Positions 14,791 through 22,412 of a DNA stretch of 36,738 nt are shown in pieces; within the stretch, counting starts at the first letter, position 1, and every line of letters starts with the position of its first letter. Under the pieces are notes generated by a model. The model had not been told where the DNA came from and ran no database searches. It worked only from the letters and a program-made list of their open reading frames with translations. Origin of the DNA: Candidatus Dojkabacteria bacterium (lineage in GTDB: Bacteria; Patescibacteriota; Dojkabacteria; JAHIVN01); contig JAFGDO010000005.1 of assembly GCA_016932045.1 (NCBI GenBank), forward strand, positions 1 to 36,738, read 5' to 3'. The translations under genes were made by a program, and so were the position numbers.

Positions 14791-15897
14791 TTAAAACTGA
14801 CTCAACCAAATCCCGATTATCACAAATAAAGGCGATAGAATCCAAAATCTCATCACGACTTTGTACTCCGGCCACCCAAGCATCTCAAGATGGTGGTGAA
14901 AGGGCGCCATCTTCAGGAGTCTTCTACCCAAAAGTCTTCTGGCGATCCCTTGGACAACTGTACTAATAATTTCTATTACAAAGAAAAAACCAAAAACCGG
15001 GAGTAGTAAAGACCTATTTAGAGCAAAAGAAATAGCTGCAAGTAAGGTTCCAAGTGCAAGTGATCCAACGTCGCCCATTTGGAATCTTGCAGGAGGAATA
15101 TTGAAATACAGATAGATCAGCAACCCTCCAAGAACTGTCGCACAAAGAAGAGCAATGGGAGTATCTCCCTCTATATAAGCAACAACAAGAAATCCAAAAA
15201 AAGCTGCAACTAAAAGTCCCGCTGCAAGTCCATCCATCCCATCAGTTATGTTTACCGCATTTGACATACCAACAACAACAAGTATGATGAATGGAATTAT
15301 AAAAATTCCAAGTTCAATACCTCCCAACCACGGGATCCAAATTTCTGTTGGATTAATCCAGCCGGTCCCTTTGTAGATCCACCAGGCCACAAGCGCACCA
15401 GCAAGCGCCTGAACTATTATCTTTTCATGTGCCTGAATTCCTTTACCAGGATTGGATCCAAGAAGATAAAATAACCACTTAAAAGCTGCCCAGGGAAGAG
15501 TCACTACGTAAAAAATTCTCATGATAAAACTTTTATGCACTAATGCGAGCCTAAATGTTCTTCCAATGCTCCGAACAGGTCTTTCCCTCCCATAAATATT
15601 TAAAACGTCATCAAAGGCTCCAAGAAGCGCAGAGATAGCAAAGACAAGCAACGGCATCTTTGTTGTTCCATTTAGATTAAAAAACAGATTTGTGAGTAAA
15701 ACAGCAATTACTACCATTAACCCCCCCATTATAGGAGTTCCAAGTTTTAAACGTCGAGATTCAATAATAGATGCAAAGTCTTTATCTATTAGCCTTACCA
15801 GCTTAAACTTATACAAAAAATTGATAACAGGAAAGGATATAAGTAAGCTTATTGCAGCACTTAAAAATATGTATACTACAATATCATTTATATCCAT
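14791..15897 (-). CDS. mraY: Phospho-N-acetylmuramoyl-pentapeptide-transferase (MraY)
   Basis: 368 residues, normal length. MraY transfers phospho-MurNAc-pentapeptide from UDP to undecaprenyl phosphate, making lipid I on the inner face of the membrane. Visible are many transmembrane helices, LGAFDDVLNIYG (the Mg-site region), NAVNITDGMDGLA (the diagnostic NxxNxxDGxDGL motif), PARFQMGDVGSLALG, and the loop MAPFHHHLEMLGW. So the organism makes peptidoglycan precursors. It stands alone here rather than in a cell-wall/division (dcw) cluster. There is a roughly 30-residue amphipathic insertion (MRIFYVVTLPWAAFKWLFYLLG) between early helices, within the family's range. Confidence 0.95.
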   Translation of the reverse strand: MDINDIVVYIFLSAAISLLISFPVINFLYKFKLVRLIDKDFASIIESRRLKLGTPIMGGLMVVIAVLLTNLFFNLNGTTKMPLLVFAISALLGAFDDVLNIYGRERPVRSIGRTFRLALVHKSFIMRIFYVVTLPWAAFKWLFYLLGSNPGKGIQAHEKIIVQALAGALVAWWIYKGTGWINPTEIWIPWLGGIELGIFIIPFIILVVVGMSNAVNITDGMDGLAAGLLVAAFFGFLVVAYIEGDTPIALLCATVLGGLLIYLYFNIPPARFQMGDVGSLALGTLLAAISFALNRSLLLPVFGFFFVIEIISTVVQGIARRLLGRRLLKMAPFHHHLEMLGWPEYKVVMRFWILSPLFVIIGIWLSQF

Positions 15898-16093
15898 TAG
15901 CTTTAATTAAGAAGTAATTCTTCTCTCCATAAAACTTTCAGCTATCCAGCCATCCGACCATTTAATCTTTAAGCAATTTTTCGATATGGTTCCAACATGA
16001 GATTGGAACCAGAAATGGTTTATTATTCACTGTTTGACTGATTATCTATTTCTCTGTGCACCCTCCTTTCTATAATACACTTTTAACGGCTAA

Positions 16094-16122
16094 TTGTGAA
16101 TATCATCACAGTCTGATATACT
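16094..16122 (+). promoter_or_regulatory. Promoter with extended -10
   Basis: TTGTGA (16094-16099), a 17-base spacer, and TGA-TATACT (-10 at 16117-16122). It drives the small zinc-ribbon gene at 16148 with a leader of about 20 bases. Confidence 0.65.
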
Positions 16123-16147
16123 TTGTAAAATTAAAAGAATTTCCAAC

Positions 16148-16351
16148 ATGCTAAAAAAACTCATCTCTCCTCTACAAAAGATACTTTTGCAAAAAGGATT
16201 GTGCCCTGGATGCACGAATTCTTTGAAAAAAGCAAAATATCGCATTCCGATTAATCAGGAAACAGAGAAAGTCACCTGCAACTGCGGAAGGATTTATATT
16301 TATAATCAAGAATTGGGCACCTATCGCAGAGCTCTTGAAAGTGAGGCTTAG
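16148..16351 (+). CDS. Small zinc-ribbon-like protein
   Basis: 67 residues with C-P-G-C (Cys19, Cys22) and C-N-C-G (Cys44, Cys46), a four-Cys arrangement expected to bind one zinc ion. The knuckle spacing and strands around it (YRIPI, RIYIYN) fit a zinc ribbon. The N-terminal 18 residues are a basic amphipathic helix. Unknown function; ribbons of this size often bind nucleic acid or a partner protein. It has a clear promoter, and the neighbouring genes are on other transcripts. Confidence 0.6.
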   Translation: MLKKLISPLQKILLQKGLCPGCTNSLKKAKYRIPINQETEKVTCNCGRIYIYNQELGTYRRALESEA

Positions 16352-16412
16352 TCTTTCCTTCTTCTAACTCCTCGTTGATCTTCCAATATCTTCCACGTAT
16401 GCAGGGAATTAT

Positions 16413-16514
16413 ATGTACGAAAGATTAAAAGGATTAGCACTCGAGAAAAAAATCCGCAATAACCTTAATCAATTACTTAAGTGGGGAATAAAAACCATAA
16501 GAATAATGCCTTGA
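16413..16514 (+). CDS. Possible 33-residue cationic peptide
   Basis: An open frame from ATG (16413) to TGA encodes a Lys/Arg-rich amphipathic helix-like peptide (MYERLKGLALEKKI..., LLKWGIKTIRIMP). It fills most of the gap between the zinc-ribbon gene and the convergent gene ending at 16522. There is no clear promoter or ribosome-binding site. It could be a real small membrane-active peptide or chance. Confidence 0.22.
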   Translation: MYERLKGLALEKKIRNNLNQLLKWGIKTIRIMP

Positions 16515-16521
16515 TATTACA

Positions 16522-17031
16522 CTACCAAATCATGCCTTTTGCTAGGTCCCATGCAATTCCTTCACCCCCAGCCCAGCCTCTTTTCCAATACTCTCCATTT
16601 TCGCTATAGAGCATCATAGATATGGTATCTACTGCCTTTTTACCTATACTACCCATTCTTACCAACCTCCTTGCAAGTAATTCTAAAGATCCTTCAATAA
16701 CCATACTCAATACGGCAGCATCTGGAGAACTATTTCCACGCTCCCTTGCCATTGTTGTAAATGCACTTAATGGATCTTTTCCCAAACTCATAAGTTGTAC
16801 AGTGCGTGTAGCTGAGCCAGAATTTTTTCTTTCTAAAACTTTAGGTGCACCTGTATACGCAATAACTCCCATTCGCATCAATCCCTGTCCTACTCTTGTA
16901 CTCAAAGCAGCTTTCATAGCACTGCAGGCTGCACGCGTAATGAGTTCCTGAGGTCGTTCATTATCATTTACGGAAGAACTATCACTGGTATCTGAAACGG
17001 GAACAAACATGAGAGCAGATTCCATTCTCAT
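16522..17031 (-). CDS. Hypothetical protein
   Basis: 169 residues, not recognised. The N-terminus is rich in Ser, Asp and Asn and probably disordered (SDTSDSSSVNDNERPQ). The middle is helical with small residues (AACSAMKAALSTRVGQGLMRMG, MVIEGSLELLARRLVRMG), and the C-terminus is Trp/Gly-rich (YWKRGWAGGEGIAWD). No signal peptide. A TATACT at 17050-17045 lies 13 bases before the ATG, giving a short leader. The opposite strand has an open frame of 109 codons here, but the minus-strand reading has the more natural composition and the promoter. It belongs to the set of family-less proteins in this window. Confidence 0.5.
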   Translation of the reverse strand: MRMESALMFVPVSDTSDSSSVNDNERPQELITRAACSAMKAALSTRVGQGLMRMGVIAYTGAPKVLERKNSGSATRTVQLMSLGKDPLSAFTTMARERGNSSPDAAVLSMVIEGSLELLARRLVRMGSIGKKAVDTISMMLYSENGEYWKRGWAGGEGIAWDLAKGMIW

Positions 17032-17110
17032 ATTACTAAAATGTAGTATATAGCCAATATGTAAAACGTCGCTCGTTTTTTAAAATTACAGTAAAGAAAA
17101 ATAATTTATA

Positions 17111-17119
17111 TGCTATAAT
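17111..17119 (+). promoter_or_regulatory. Extended -10 of uvrC, leaderless start
   Basis: TGC-TATAAT with only six bases between the -10 and the uvrC ATG. There is no room for a Shine-Dalgarno sequence on the predicted mRNA. Confidence 0.65.
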
Positions 17120-17125
17120 TTTTCT

Positions 17126-18724
17126 ATGAACTTCCCTAAACAACTTTTAAACAAAATTAAACATGCTCCAACAAGCCCTGGGTGCTATATTTATAAAGAT
17201 TCACAAAAAAGTATTCTCTACATCGGGAAAGCAGTTAACATTCGTAATCGAGTAAGCTCGTATTTCTCAGATTTTGAGAGACTAGATCCTAGAATTGCTG
17301 TTCTAGTCGGACAGATAAGGGATGTAGAATTTGTAACAACCGATACCGAACTAGAAGCCTTAATCCTTGAGACAAATCTCATAAAGAAGTACAAGCCCAA
17401 ATACAACAGGATGATGAAAGATGATAAAAATTACGTCTGGTTAATGATAACGAGAAGAGAAGATTTCCCCAGGATAGAATTCGTCAGAAAACACGAGATA
17501 AAAACTGCAGACTATTTCGGACCATATGTAAACGTTCAAGCAATAAAAAGAGCATTAAAACAGTTAAGAAAAATTTTTCCCTTCCGCAGTTGCAAAAGAA
17601 AGATATATTTTTATAAAAACGTGAAAGGAGAGAAAAAGTTCTTTTCCTCAGATAAAAGACCATGTCTTTATCTTTCTTTAAATTTGTGTGATGCACCTTG
17701 TACAGGGAATGTATCTAAAAAGAACTACAGAAGGAACATAAATAACATTAAGAATTTCTTCCGAAGCAAGAAGTTTAAAGTAATTAAGGACTTAAATACC
17801 CAAATGAGTAAGCTCGTAAAAAAGCAATTATATGAGAAGGCTGCAAAGGTTCGGGATCAACTGGAAGACCTTGCCTGGATTGCACAAAGAATAAAGATTG
17901 AAAAAGATATGGATGAGAACCTATGGAAAGAAAAGCGCGAAGAGGCTCGAATCTCATCACTGCAAAAACTAATTGAGAGACTTAAATTTAAAAGTTTAAA
18001 ATACAAGGAGAATTTCAGAATTGAGTGCTATGATATTTCAAACATATCCGGGAAATCTGCAACCGGTTCAATGGTTGTTTTCATTGACGGCAAGCCGGAT
18101 AAATCAAGTTATAGAAAATTCAAAATTAAAACTAAACAAGAACCAGATGATTTCCTAATGCTAAGGGAAGTATTTTTGAGAAGATTTAAGACGATAGAGA
18201 TTAGATTAAAGAAGAAAAAAAAATTAAAGATCAAAGCCAGTGTGCCAAAAAAGAATACAAAAACTGACAATAGTTTTTCTACAATGCCAGATCTCATAAT
18301 AGTTGATGGCGGGAAAGGGCAGCTATCTTCAACCATAAAGGTTCTAGATAAATTGAAGCTAGATATTCCAATAATCGGCCTTGCAAAGAAGGAAGAGGAG
18401 ATTATAAGGGAAAATATAACTCAACAAACATTTGAACAAAAGTTTAGTACTATTAGCTTACGCAGAGGATCAAACGAATTGTTTTTAATTCAAAGAATCA
18501 GGGATGAGGCTCACAGATTTGCAATCAAATACCACAAAATATTAAGAAGCAAGAAACAGATAAAATCAGTTCTTGATGAAATTCCGGGTGTTGGCGAAAT
18601 CATCAAGAAAAGACTGTTAAAAGCATTTGGCTCATCAGAGAACATAAAGCATGCTAGTTTTGATGAACTGCATGCTATAATAAAAAATAAAAGAACAGTC
18701 GAGAATCTGAAAAAATTACTCTAA
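17126..18724 (+). CDS. uvrC: Excinuclease ABC subunit C (UvrC)
   Basis: 532 residues. UvrC makes the two incisions in nucleotide-excision repair with UvrA and UvrB. Domains in order: GIY-YIG nuclease (SPGCYIYKDSQKSILYIGKA, about 17-36, with NIRNRVSSYF and a Glu in TELEALILE), a cysteine-bearing region (RSCKRK ... RPCLYL ... DAPCTG), a UVR-like UvrB-binding helix (YEKAAKVRDQLEDL), the RNase H-like nuclease (RIECYDISNISG, IIVDGGKGQL, RDEAHRFA), and a C-terminal helix-hairpin-helix (LDEIPGVGEIIKKRLL). It is shorter than E. coli UvrC, mainly in linkers. An extended -10 (TGC-TATAAT, 17111-17119) ends 7 bases before the ATG, so the mRNA looks leaderless. Confidence 0.96.
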   Translation: MNFPKQLLNKIKHAPTSPGCYIYKDSQKSILYIGKAVNIRNRVSSYFSDFERLDPRIAVLVGQIRDVEFVTTDTELEALILETNLIKKYKPKYNRMMKDDKNYVWLMITRREDFPRIEFVRKHEIKTADYFGPYVNVQAIKRALKQLRKIFPFRSCKRKIYFYKNVKGEKKFFSSDKRPCLYLSLNLCDAPCTGNVSKKNYRRNINNIKNFFRSKKFKVIKDLNTQMSKLVKKQLYEKAAKVRDQLEDLAWIAQRIKIEKDMDENLWKEKREEARISSLQKLIERLKFKSLKYKENFRIECYDISNISGKSATGSMVVFIDGKPDKSSYRKFKIKTKQEPDDFLMLREVFLRRFKTIEIRLKKKKKLKIKASVPKKNTKTDNSFSTMPDLIIVDGGKGQLSSTIKVLDKLKLDIPIIGLAKKEEEIIRENITQQTFEQKFSTISLRRGSNELFLIQRIRDEAHRFAIKYHKILRSKKQIKSVLDEIPGVGEIIKKRLLKAFGSSENIKHASFDELHAIIKNKRTVENLKKLL

Positions 18725-18881
18725 GCTTCTCTTTAAAAGTATACTTCACAACTACCTCTATAAAGAATTCTCAACACAACTTTTTTAAACTAGTCGCCGA
18801 GATATCACAAATATATCAAACTTGAATTTGTATTGTGCCTGTGATACTCTGCATTCTGTTTAATTTAATTGAATACCTTGC

Positions 18882-19205
18882 GTGATAGAAAATGTTGACC
18901 TCTTGGCTGATAATTCAGTTGGTCAAGAAGGAATTTTACTTCTCAAAGATTCAGATAAAACTCTCGTTGTCGGACAGGTAGCAAAAAAACCTCTTCAGAA
19001 TGAAAACAAGCAAAAAAGTTGGGAACTTACCGGTGCATACTTCAGACTTCCCCATAGCACCAAAATAAAGATAATTTCAACAGATACTCCTGGGACACGA
19101 AACAGTAAAGTTTATAACGGAGTCTGCATAGAACACAAAGATTCTTTATGGTTTATTGAAGAAGATCTAATTGGACAAATCAGAGGCTTAAGGCTGGAGA
19201 ATTAA
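18882..19205 (+). CDS. Hypothetical protein
   Basis: 107 residues starting at GTG, not recognised. It is rich in strands (EGILLLKDSDKTLVVGQVA, TKIKIISTDTPG, KDSLWFIEEDLIGQIRGLRL), suggesting a small beta-barrel or SH3-like fold. No signal peptide or membrane helix. No strong promoter is visible; the DNA before the GTG is AT-rich with only a weak GAATAC. It lies alone, about 160 bases after uvrC and convergent with the Fic-like gene. The coding call rests on composition and uninterrupted length. Confidence 0.5.
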   Translation: MIENVDLLADNSVGQEGILLLKDSDKTLVVGQVAKKPLQNENKQKSWELTGAYFRLPHSTKIKIISTDTPGTRNSKVYNGVCIEHKDSLWFIEEDLIGQIRGLRLEN

Positions 19206-19273
19206 TTATCAATCCATCAATTATCCAAATGATAACTAATATCGTAGTTATGCAACTTTCTATTACTTAAACC

Positions 19274-20317
19274 TCATCTACTCGCAAGCATATAACTCGT
19301 CCCCCTTCCTTGCCCTTCAACCTGAAGTAATCCTTTCCTGACAAGTTCATTTAGATCTCTGTACGCAGTCATTGTAGAAACACTCATCATTTCAACATAT
19401 TCTTCACGTTTTACTTGAGGAATATTTTGAAGATAGCGTAATATTTTAAGCTGTCTTCTATTTAAATTTAAAAATGGCTGCTTATTCTTTTCCTTGTCGT
19501 CTTCGATAACTCTATCTATTCTTTCTCTTAAAGCAACCGATTCATCAGCAAAGTTACGTATAAATCTTTCAATCCATAGAGTTATATCATCATTTCCTCC
19601 CGAGGCCTGTCTCCAAGCTTCAATATACTCATCTCCATAGACATCAAAGTTTTTGATGATAGGGAGATATCCGTTAATAAACATTCCTGACTTAAAAAAC
19701 AAGTACTTCGCAGCAGCAAGTATTGTAAGTTGATTCCCAGTAACAAAAGGAGCAATTTTCACAAGCCGATATATAACTGCCGGAATTCTTATAAGTGAAT
19801 GAATCTTATTGCTATTTGACTCAAACCACTCAAGAATTTGCAAAGCTTGAGACTGAACTTCAACTGATGCTATTTCTTCACTACGAGATGATAACCAATT
19901 GTCATCTTTCTTTTCTATCTCTTCCCCGCTCGTTCGGTATTTCGCATCCCATTCTTCAGCAACACCTTTTATAAGTATTTTATTTAGGTGAATTAATATA
20001 TTCCCTTGGACAGGATAGTATGAAGTCTGCGTCGCCAATATATATTCCATCGCATTTCTAAAGTTAGTTAGATAATTCCCCCGGTAATCTCCTAAACTCA
20101 AAGTCTTTCCAGAAGCGATTTTACGAGCAATCTTCAATGTAATCCCAACCCCAAAAAGATTTCCTAGATGAAATATATCATTTGCATTTGTAGACAAACG
20201 TATTCTTGAGACTACTTCATCATCCAGATGTAAATCCAGAATACCTTTTCTTTCAACTTCAAATCTTACAATATTGTTTAGCATATTGTGGGTCAGTTTA
20301 AAGCTTGGTTCATACAT
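19274..20317 (-). CDS. Fic-fold protein with decayed active site, fused to a winged helix
   Basis: 347 residues from the ATG at 20317. The N-terminal two thirds follow the Fic plan, including the LIHLNKIL ... AKYR segment, but where active enzymes have HPFxDGNGRxxR this protein has APFVTGNQLTIL (about 189-200). The catalytic His is Ala, and the acidic residue and Arg are gone, so AMP transfer is not expected. The last 65 residues are a DeoR/Fic-type winged helix (LNRRQLKILRYLQN ... STMTAYRDLNELVRKGLL), so a DNA-binding regulator is more likely. A TATAAA at 20329-20324 ends 7 bases before this ATG. The frame stays open another 58 codons upstream, but that part runs into the RNA-like element at 20457-20521 and is rejected. 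Confidence 0.65.
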   Translation of the reverse strand: MYEPSFKLTHNMLNNIVRFEVERKGILDLHLDDEVVSRIRLSTNANDIFHLGNLFGVGITLKIARKIASGKTLSLGDYRGNYLTNFRNAMEYILATQTSYYPVQGNILIHLNKILIKGVAEEWDAKYRTSGEEIEKKDDNWLSSRSEEIASVEVQSQALQILEWFESNSNKIHSLIRIPAVIYRLVKIAPFVTGNQLTILAAAKYLFFKSGMFINGYLPIIKNFDVYGDEYIEAWRQASGGNDDITLWIERFIRNFADESVALRERIDRVIEDDKEKNKQPFLNLNRRQLKILRYLQNIPQVKREEYVEMMSVSTMTAYRDLNELVRKGLLQVEGQGRGTSYMLASR

Positions 20318-20456
20318 TTTATATTTATAAGAATTTAATGCGGACAGGTTTTTTAATTCGATTAAAATCGTAGAGACGATTAAACGATTCAAGCAACTTA
20401 ATCGACTAGAACGTTTTAAATGCGTTAATCTTTTGGATTGTTCGTTCGTTTCAAAA

Positions 20457-20521
20457 GCCGACTGTGAGATTCGAACCCTGAACAAACTCACTTCGTTCGT
20501 ATTCAGGGCACGCTCACGACC
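20457..20521 (-). ncRNA. tRNA 3'-end-like element A with a hairpin in the T arm
   Basis: Read on the minus strand: GGTC, GTGAG (20517-20513), CGTG, a CCCTGAA...TTCAGGG hairpin (20508-20476), the T-loop-like TTCGAAT (20475-20469), CTCAC (20468-20464) closing GTGAG, then AGTCGGC. Element B at 33164-33237 has the same order with a different but still complementary stem. Upstream, TTGAGA (20555-20550), 17 bases and TATAAG (20532-20527) would start a transcript at about the GGTC. No matching tRNA 5' half is seen. It may be a small RNA, a decayed tRNA or an integration scar. Confidence 0.45.
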
Positions 20522-20560
20522 GATAACTTATACAAGAGCACTCAAAGTTTCTCAATTATA

Positions 20561-20632
20561 AGCCGTCCATCGGACTCGAACCGATAACCTACGGTTTACG
20601 ACACCGTTGCTCTACCATTGAGCTAGGACGGC
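20561..20632 (-). tRNA. tRNA-Thr(CGT)
   Basis: Cloverleaf on the minus strand: acceptor GCCGTCC/GGACGGC, D-stem GCTC/GAGC, anticodon stem ACGGT/ACCGT with loop GTCGTAA (anticodon CGT), T-stem ATCGG/CCGAT around TTCGAGT. CCA is not encoded. It lies 110 bases downstream of tRNA-Gly on the same strand, so the two may be co-transcribed. Confidence 0.93.
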
Positions 20633-20742
20633 TCCAGCGCCAAATCATCCGGCCAACTTTCTAACAATATAACAATATCACAACAAAGCAAATTCTATCT
20701 TTACCATTTCCCCTTCCCCTTTTACCTTATACCTTTTTAATA

Positions 20743-20813
20743 AGCGGGATACGAGAATCGGACTCGCGCTTCGTCCTTGGGAAGGACGTGTACTACCACT
20801 ATACTAATCCCGC
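20743..20813 (-). tRNA. tRNA-Gly(CCC)
   Basis: Cloverleaf on the minus strand: acceptor GCGGGAT/ATCCCGC, D-stem GTAT/GTAC, anticodon stem CGTCC/GGACG with loop TTCCCAA (anticodon CCC), four-base variable loop, T-stem GCGAG/CTCGT around TCCGATT. CCA is not encoded. The 110 bases before tRNA-Thr are polypyrimidine-rich on the plus strand and hold no gene. Confidence 0.93.
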
Positions 20814-20940
20814 ACATCCTATTTATGAGTTACGGGAATGATACAAAGATCTCCGCCAAATATCAATAATATCATAAAACATTCATTATATAGACCCATG
20901 ATACCATAAAAAATCTTCAATGGATATTCGTGAAAACATA

Positions 20941-20969
20941 TTGCCGTATTCTAGAAAAGTCCCTATAAT
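20941..20969 (+). promoter_or_regulatory. Promoter of the Lon-like ATPase gene
   Basis: TTGCCG (20941-20946), a 17-base spacer and TATAAT (20964-20969). The leader is about 16 bases (AT-rich, no Shine-Dalgarno) before the ATG at 20992. Confidence 0.65.
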
Positions 20970-20991
20970 GTTATAGTTAAACATTAATAAA

Positions 20992-22296
20992 ATGGCTGAC
21001 GAAACAAAACAGATTGCAGAAATAGAATACCTTAGTAAAAAGATAGAGGCTTCACAGGTACCTCCAGAGCTTGCAGAAACTATAGACATAATGGTCCAAA
21101 GGATAAGAAGAATGGCCAGACAAGGTCAGGAATCAGGAGAATATGAACCTATTGCTAAATTTATCGACTGGTGCTTGAGAATGCCATGGGGTAAAGTTAC
21201 CCAAGACAATCTTGACCTTGAAAATGCAAAAAAGATTATGGACTCACATCATTATGGAGGAGAGCATGTAAAACAGACAATCTTAGAATACTTAGCAATT
21301 TTAAAGAAAAAAAGTGTTCAAGTTGGAGCACAATACCAGGCACCTGTTTTATGCTTTATTGGTCCGCAAGGTACCGGCAAAACTACAATGGCTAAGGCAA
21401 TTGCAGAATCTCTAGGCAGGCCTTTTTACCGTATCTCACTTGGAGCTTTAAGTGCCTCATCTGAACTTAGAGGAAAACCAAAGGGAAATCCAGATGCAGA
21501 ACCTGGACAGATCGTAAAGGCACTAGTAAACTGCAAAGCCCTTTCTCCAGTCATACTTCTTGATGAGATAGACAAGGTTAGTGGAAGTGAATCTGCATTG
21601 CAGGATTTTATGGCAATTCTACTTGAAGTACTAGATCCCCAACAAAACACATCGTTTAGAGATCTCTATATCGACTACCCTGTAGATCTGTCAAGAGTAT
21701 TTTTTATATGCACTGCAAATACGCTAAAAACATTAACAAGGGCTCTTCTCGACCGTCTTGAGATAGTCGAATTCAGAGATTATAGTCCTGAGGAAAAAGT
21801 TGTCATAGCAGGTAGGTATCTTTGGCCAAAAGTCCTTGAATATGCAGGACTTACCCCTCAAGAGATACAAATTGCAGATGAAGCCTGGCCAATCATTATT
21901 GAAAAACTTGGAAAAGACCCGGGAGTTAGAAGACTTGAGAGAAATTTACAGAAATTAGCAAGAAAGGCTACAAAACTGATTGTGACAGGACAAGCACAAA
22001 GTGTCATAATTAACTCCCAAAATGTTGAAAGTTATCTACAAGAAGAAGTAGCTCTATCAGAACTTCAGGAAAAAGAGTATAGGGGTGTTGAAAACGAACA
22101 GGAAATGAGAAAACAAGTAAAGGATCAAGCTTTTCAAGCCACAAACAATATTCAACAACAACAGGAACCTGCACCATCTCTAAAAGCTCAAAAGCAAGAA
22201 GCTCCTCCTCGGGTTGAACAAGCTCAGCAATCCACGCAAACAATCGGTGGTGTACAAGAGGCTCAGCAACCCCAAGTTACTACTCCGCAGCAATAA
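20992..22296 (+). CDS. Lon-type AAA+ ATPase lacking the protease domain
   Basis: 434 residues. It begins with the helical segment before the Lon ATPase (LRMPWGKVTQDN, then DSHHYGGEHVKQTILEYLAIL), then Walker A GPQGTGKTT (124-132), Walker B VILLDEIDK (187-195), sensor 1 FICTANT, Arg finger LLDRLEIVEF and sensor 2 GVRRLERNL. Full Lon proteins continue with a Ser-Lys protease of about 200 residues; here, after about residue 350, there is only a low-complexity Gln/Pro/Ala tail. The N-terminal LON substrate domain is also missing. DNA after the stop does not encode a protease in any frame, so this is not a frameshift. It may be an unfoldase or remodeller. It has its own promoter. Confidence 0.85.
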   Translation: MADETKQIAEIEYLSKKIEASQVPPELAETIDIMVQRIRRMARQGQESGEYEPIAKFIDWCLRMPWGKVTQDNLDLENAKKIMDSHHYGGEHVKQTILEYLAILKKKSVQVGAQYQAPVLCFIGPQGTGKTTMAKAIAESLGRPFYRISLGALSASSELRGKPKGNPDAEPGQIVKALVNCKALSPVILLDEIDKVSGSESALQDFMAILLEVLDPQQNTSFRDLYIDYPVDLSRVFFICTANTLKTLTRALLDRLEIVEFRDYSPEEKVVIAGRYLWPKVLEYAGLTPQEIQIADEAWPIIIEKLGKDPGVRRLERNLQKLARKATKLIVTGQAQSVIINSQNVESYLQEEVALSELQEKEYRGVENEQEMRKQVKDQAFQATNNIQQQQEPAPSLKAQKQEAPPRVEQAQQSTQTIGGVQEAQQPQVTTPQQ

Positions 22297-22363
22297 TTTC
22301 CCTCAGAATATTAGTTATGCAATATGAGATATAAGCTATGAGCTATTAGTTATAAACTATTTA

Positions 22364-22392
22364 TTGACTACAAACCCTTTCTATGCTATCCT
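22364..22392 (+). promoter_or_regulatory. Promoter of the ABC exporter operon
   Basis: TTGACT (22364-22369), a 17-base spacer and TATCCT (22387-22392). The -10 overlaps an earlier in-frame ATG at 22383, so translation should start at the ATG at 22413. Confidence 0.65.
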
Positions 22393-22412
22393 TCGACGTT
22401 ATTTGGAATAAG

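Noticed and set aside
16622-16951. 109-codon plus-strand frame
   Set aside because: Antisense to 16522-17031, which has a more natural composition and a TATACT box just upstream.
20318-20491. 58-codon N-terminal extension of the Fic-like protein
   Set aside because: It runs into element A, begins within its hairpin, and the -10 box at 20329-20324 lies inside it; the ATG at 20317 fits the Fic domain start.
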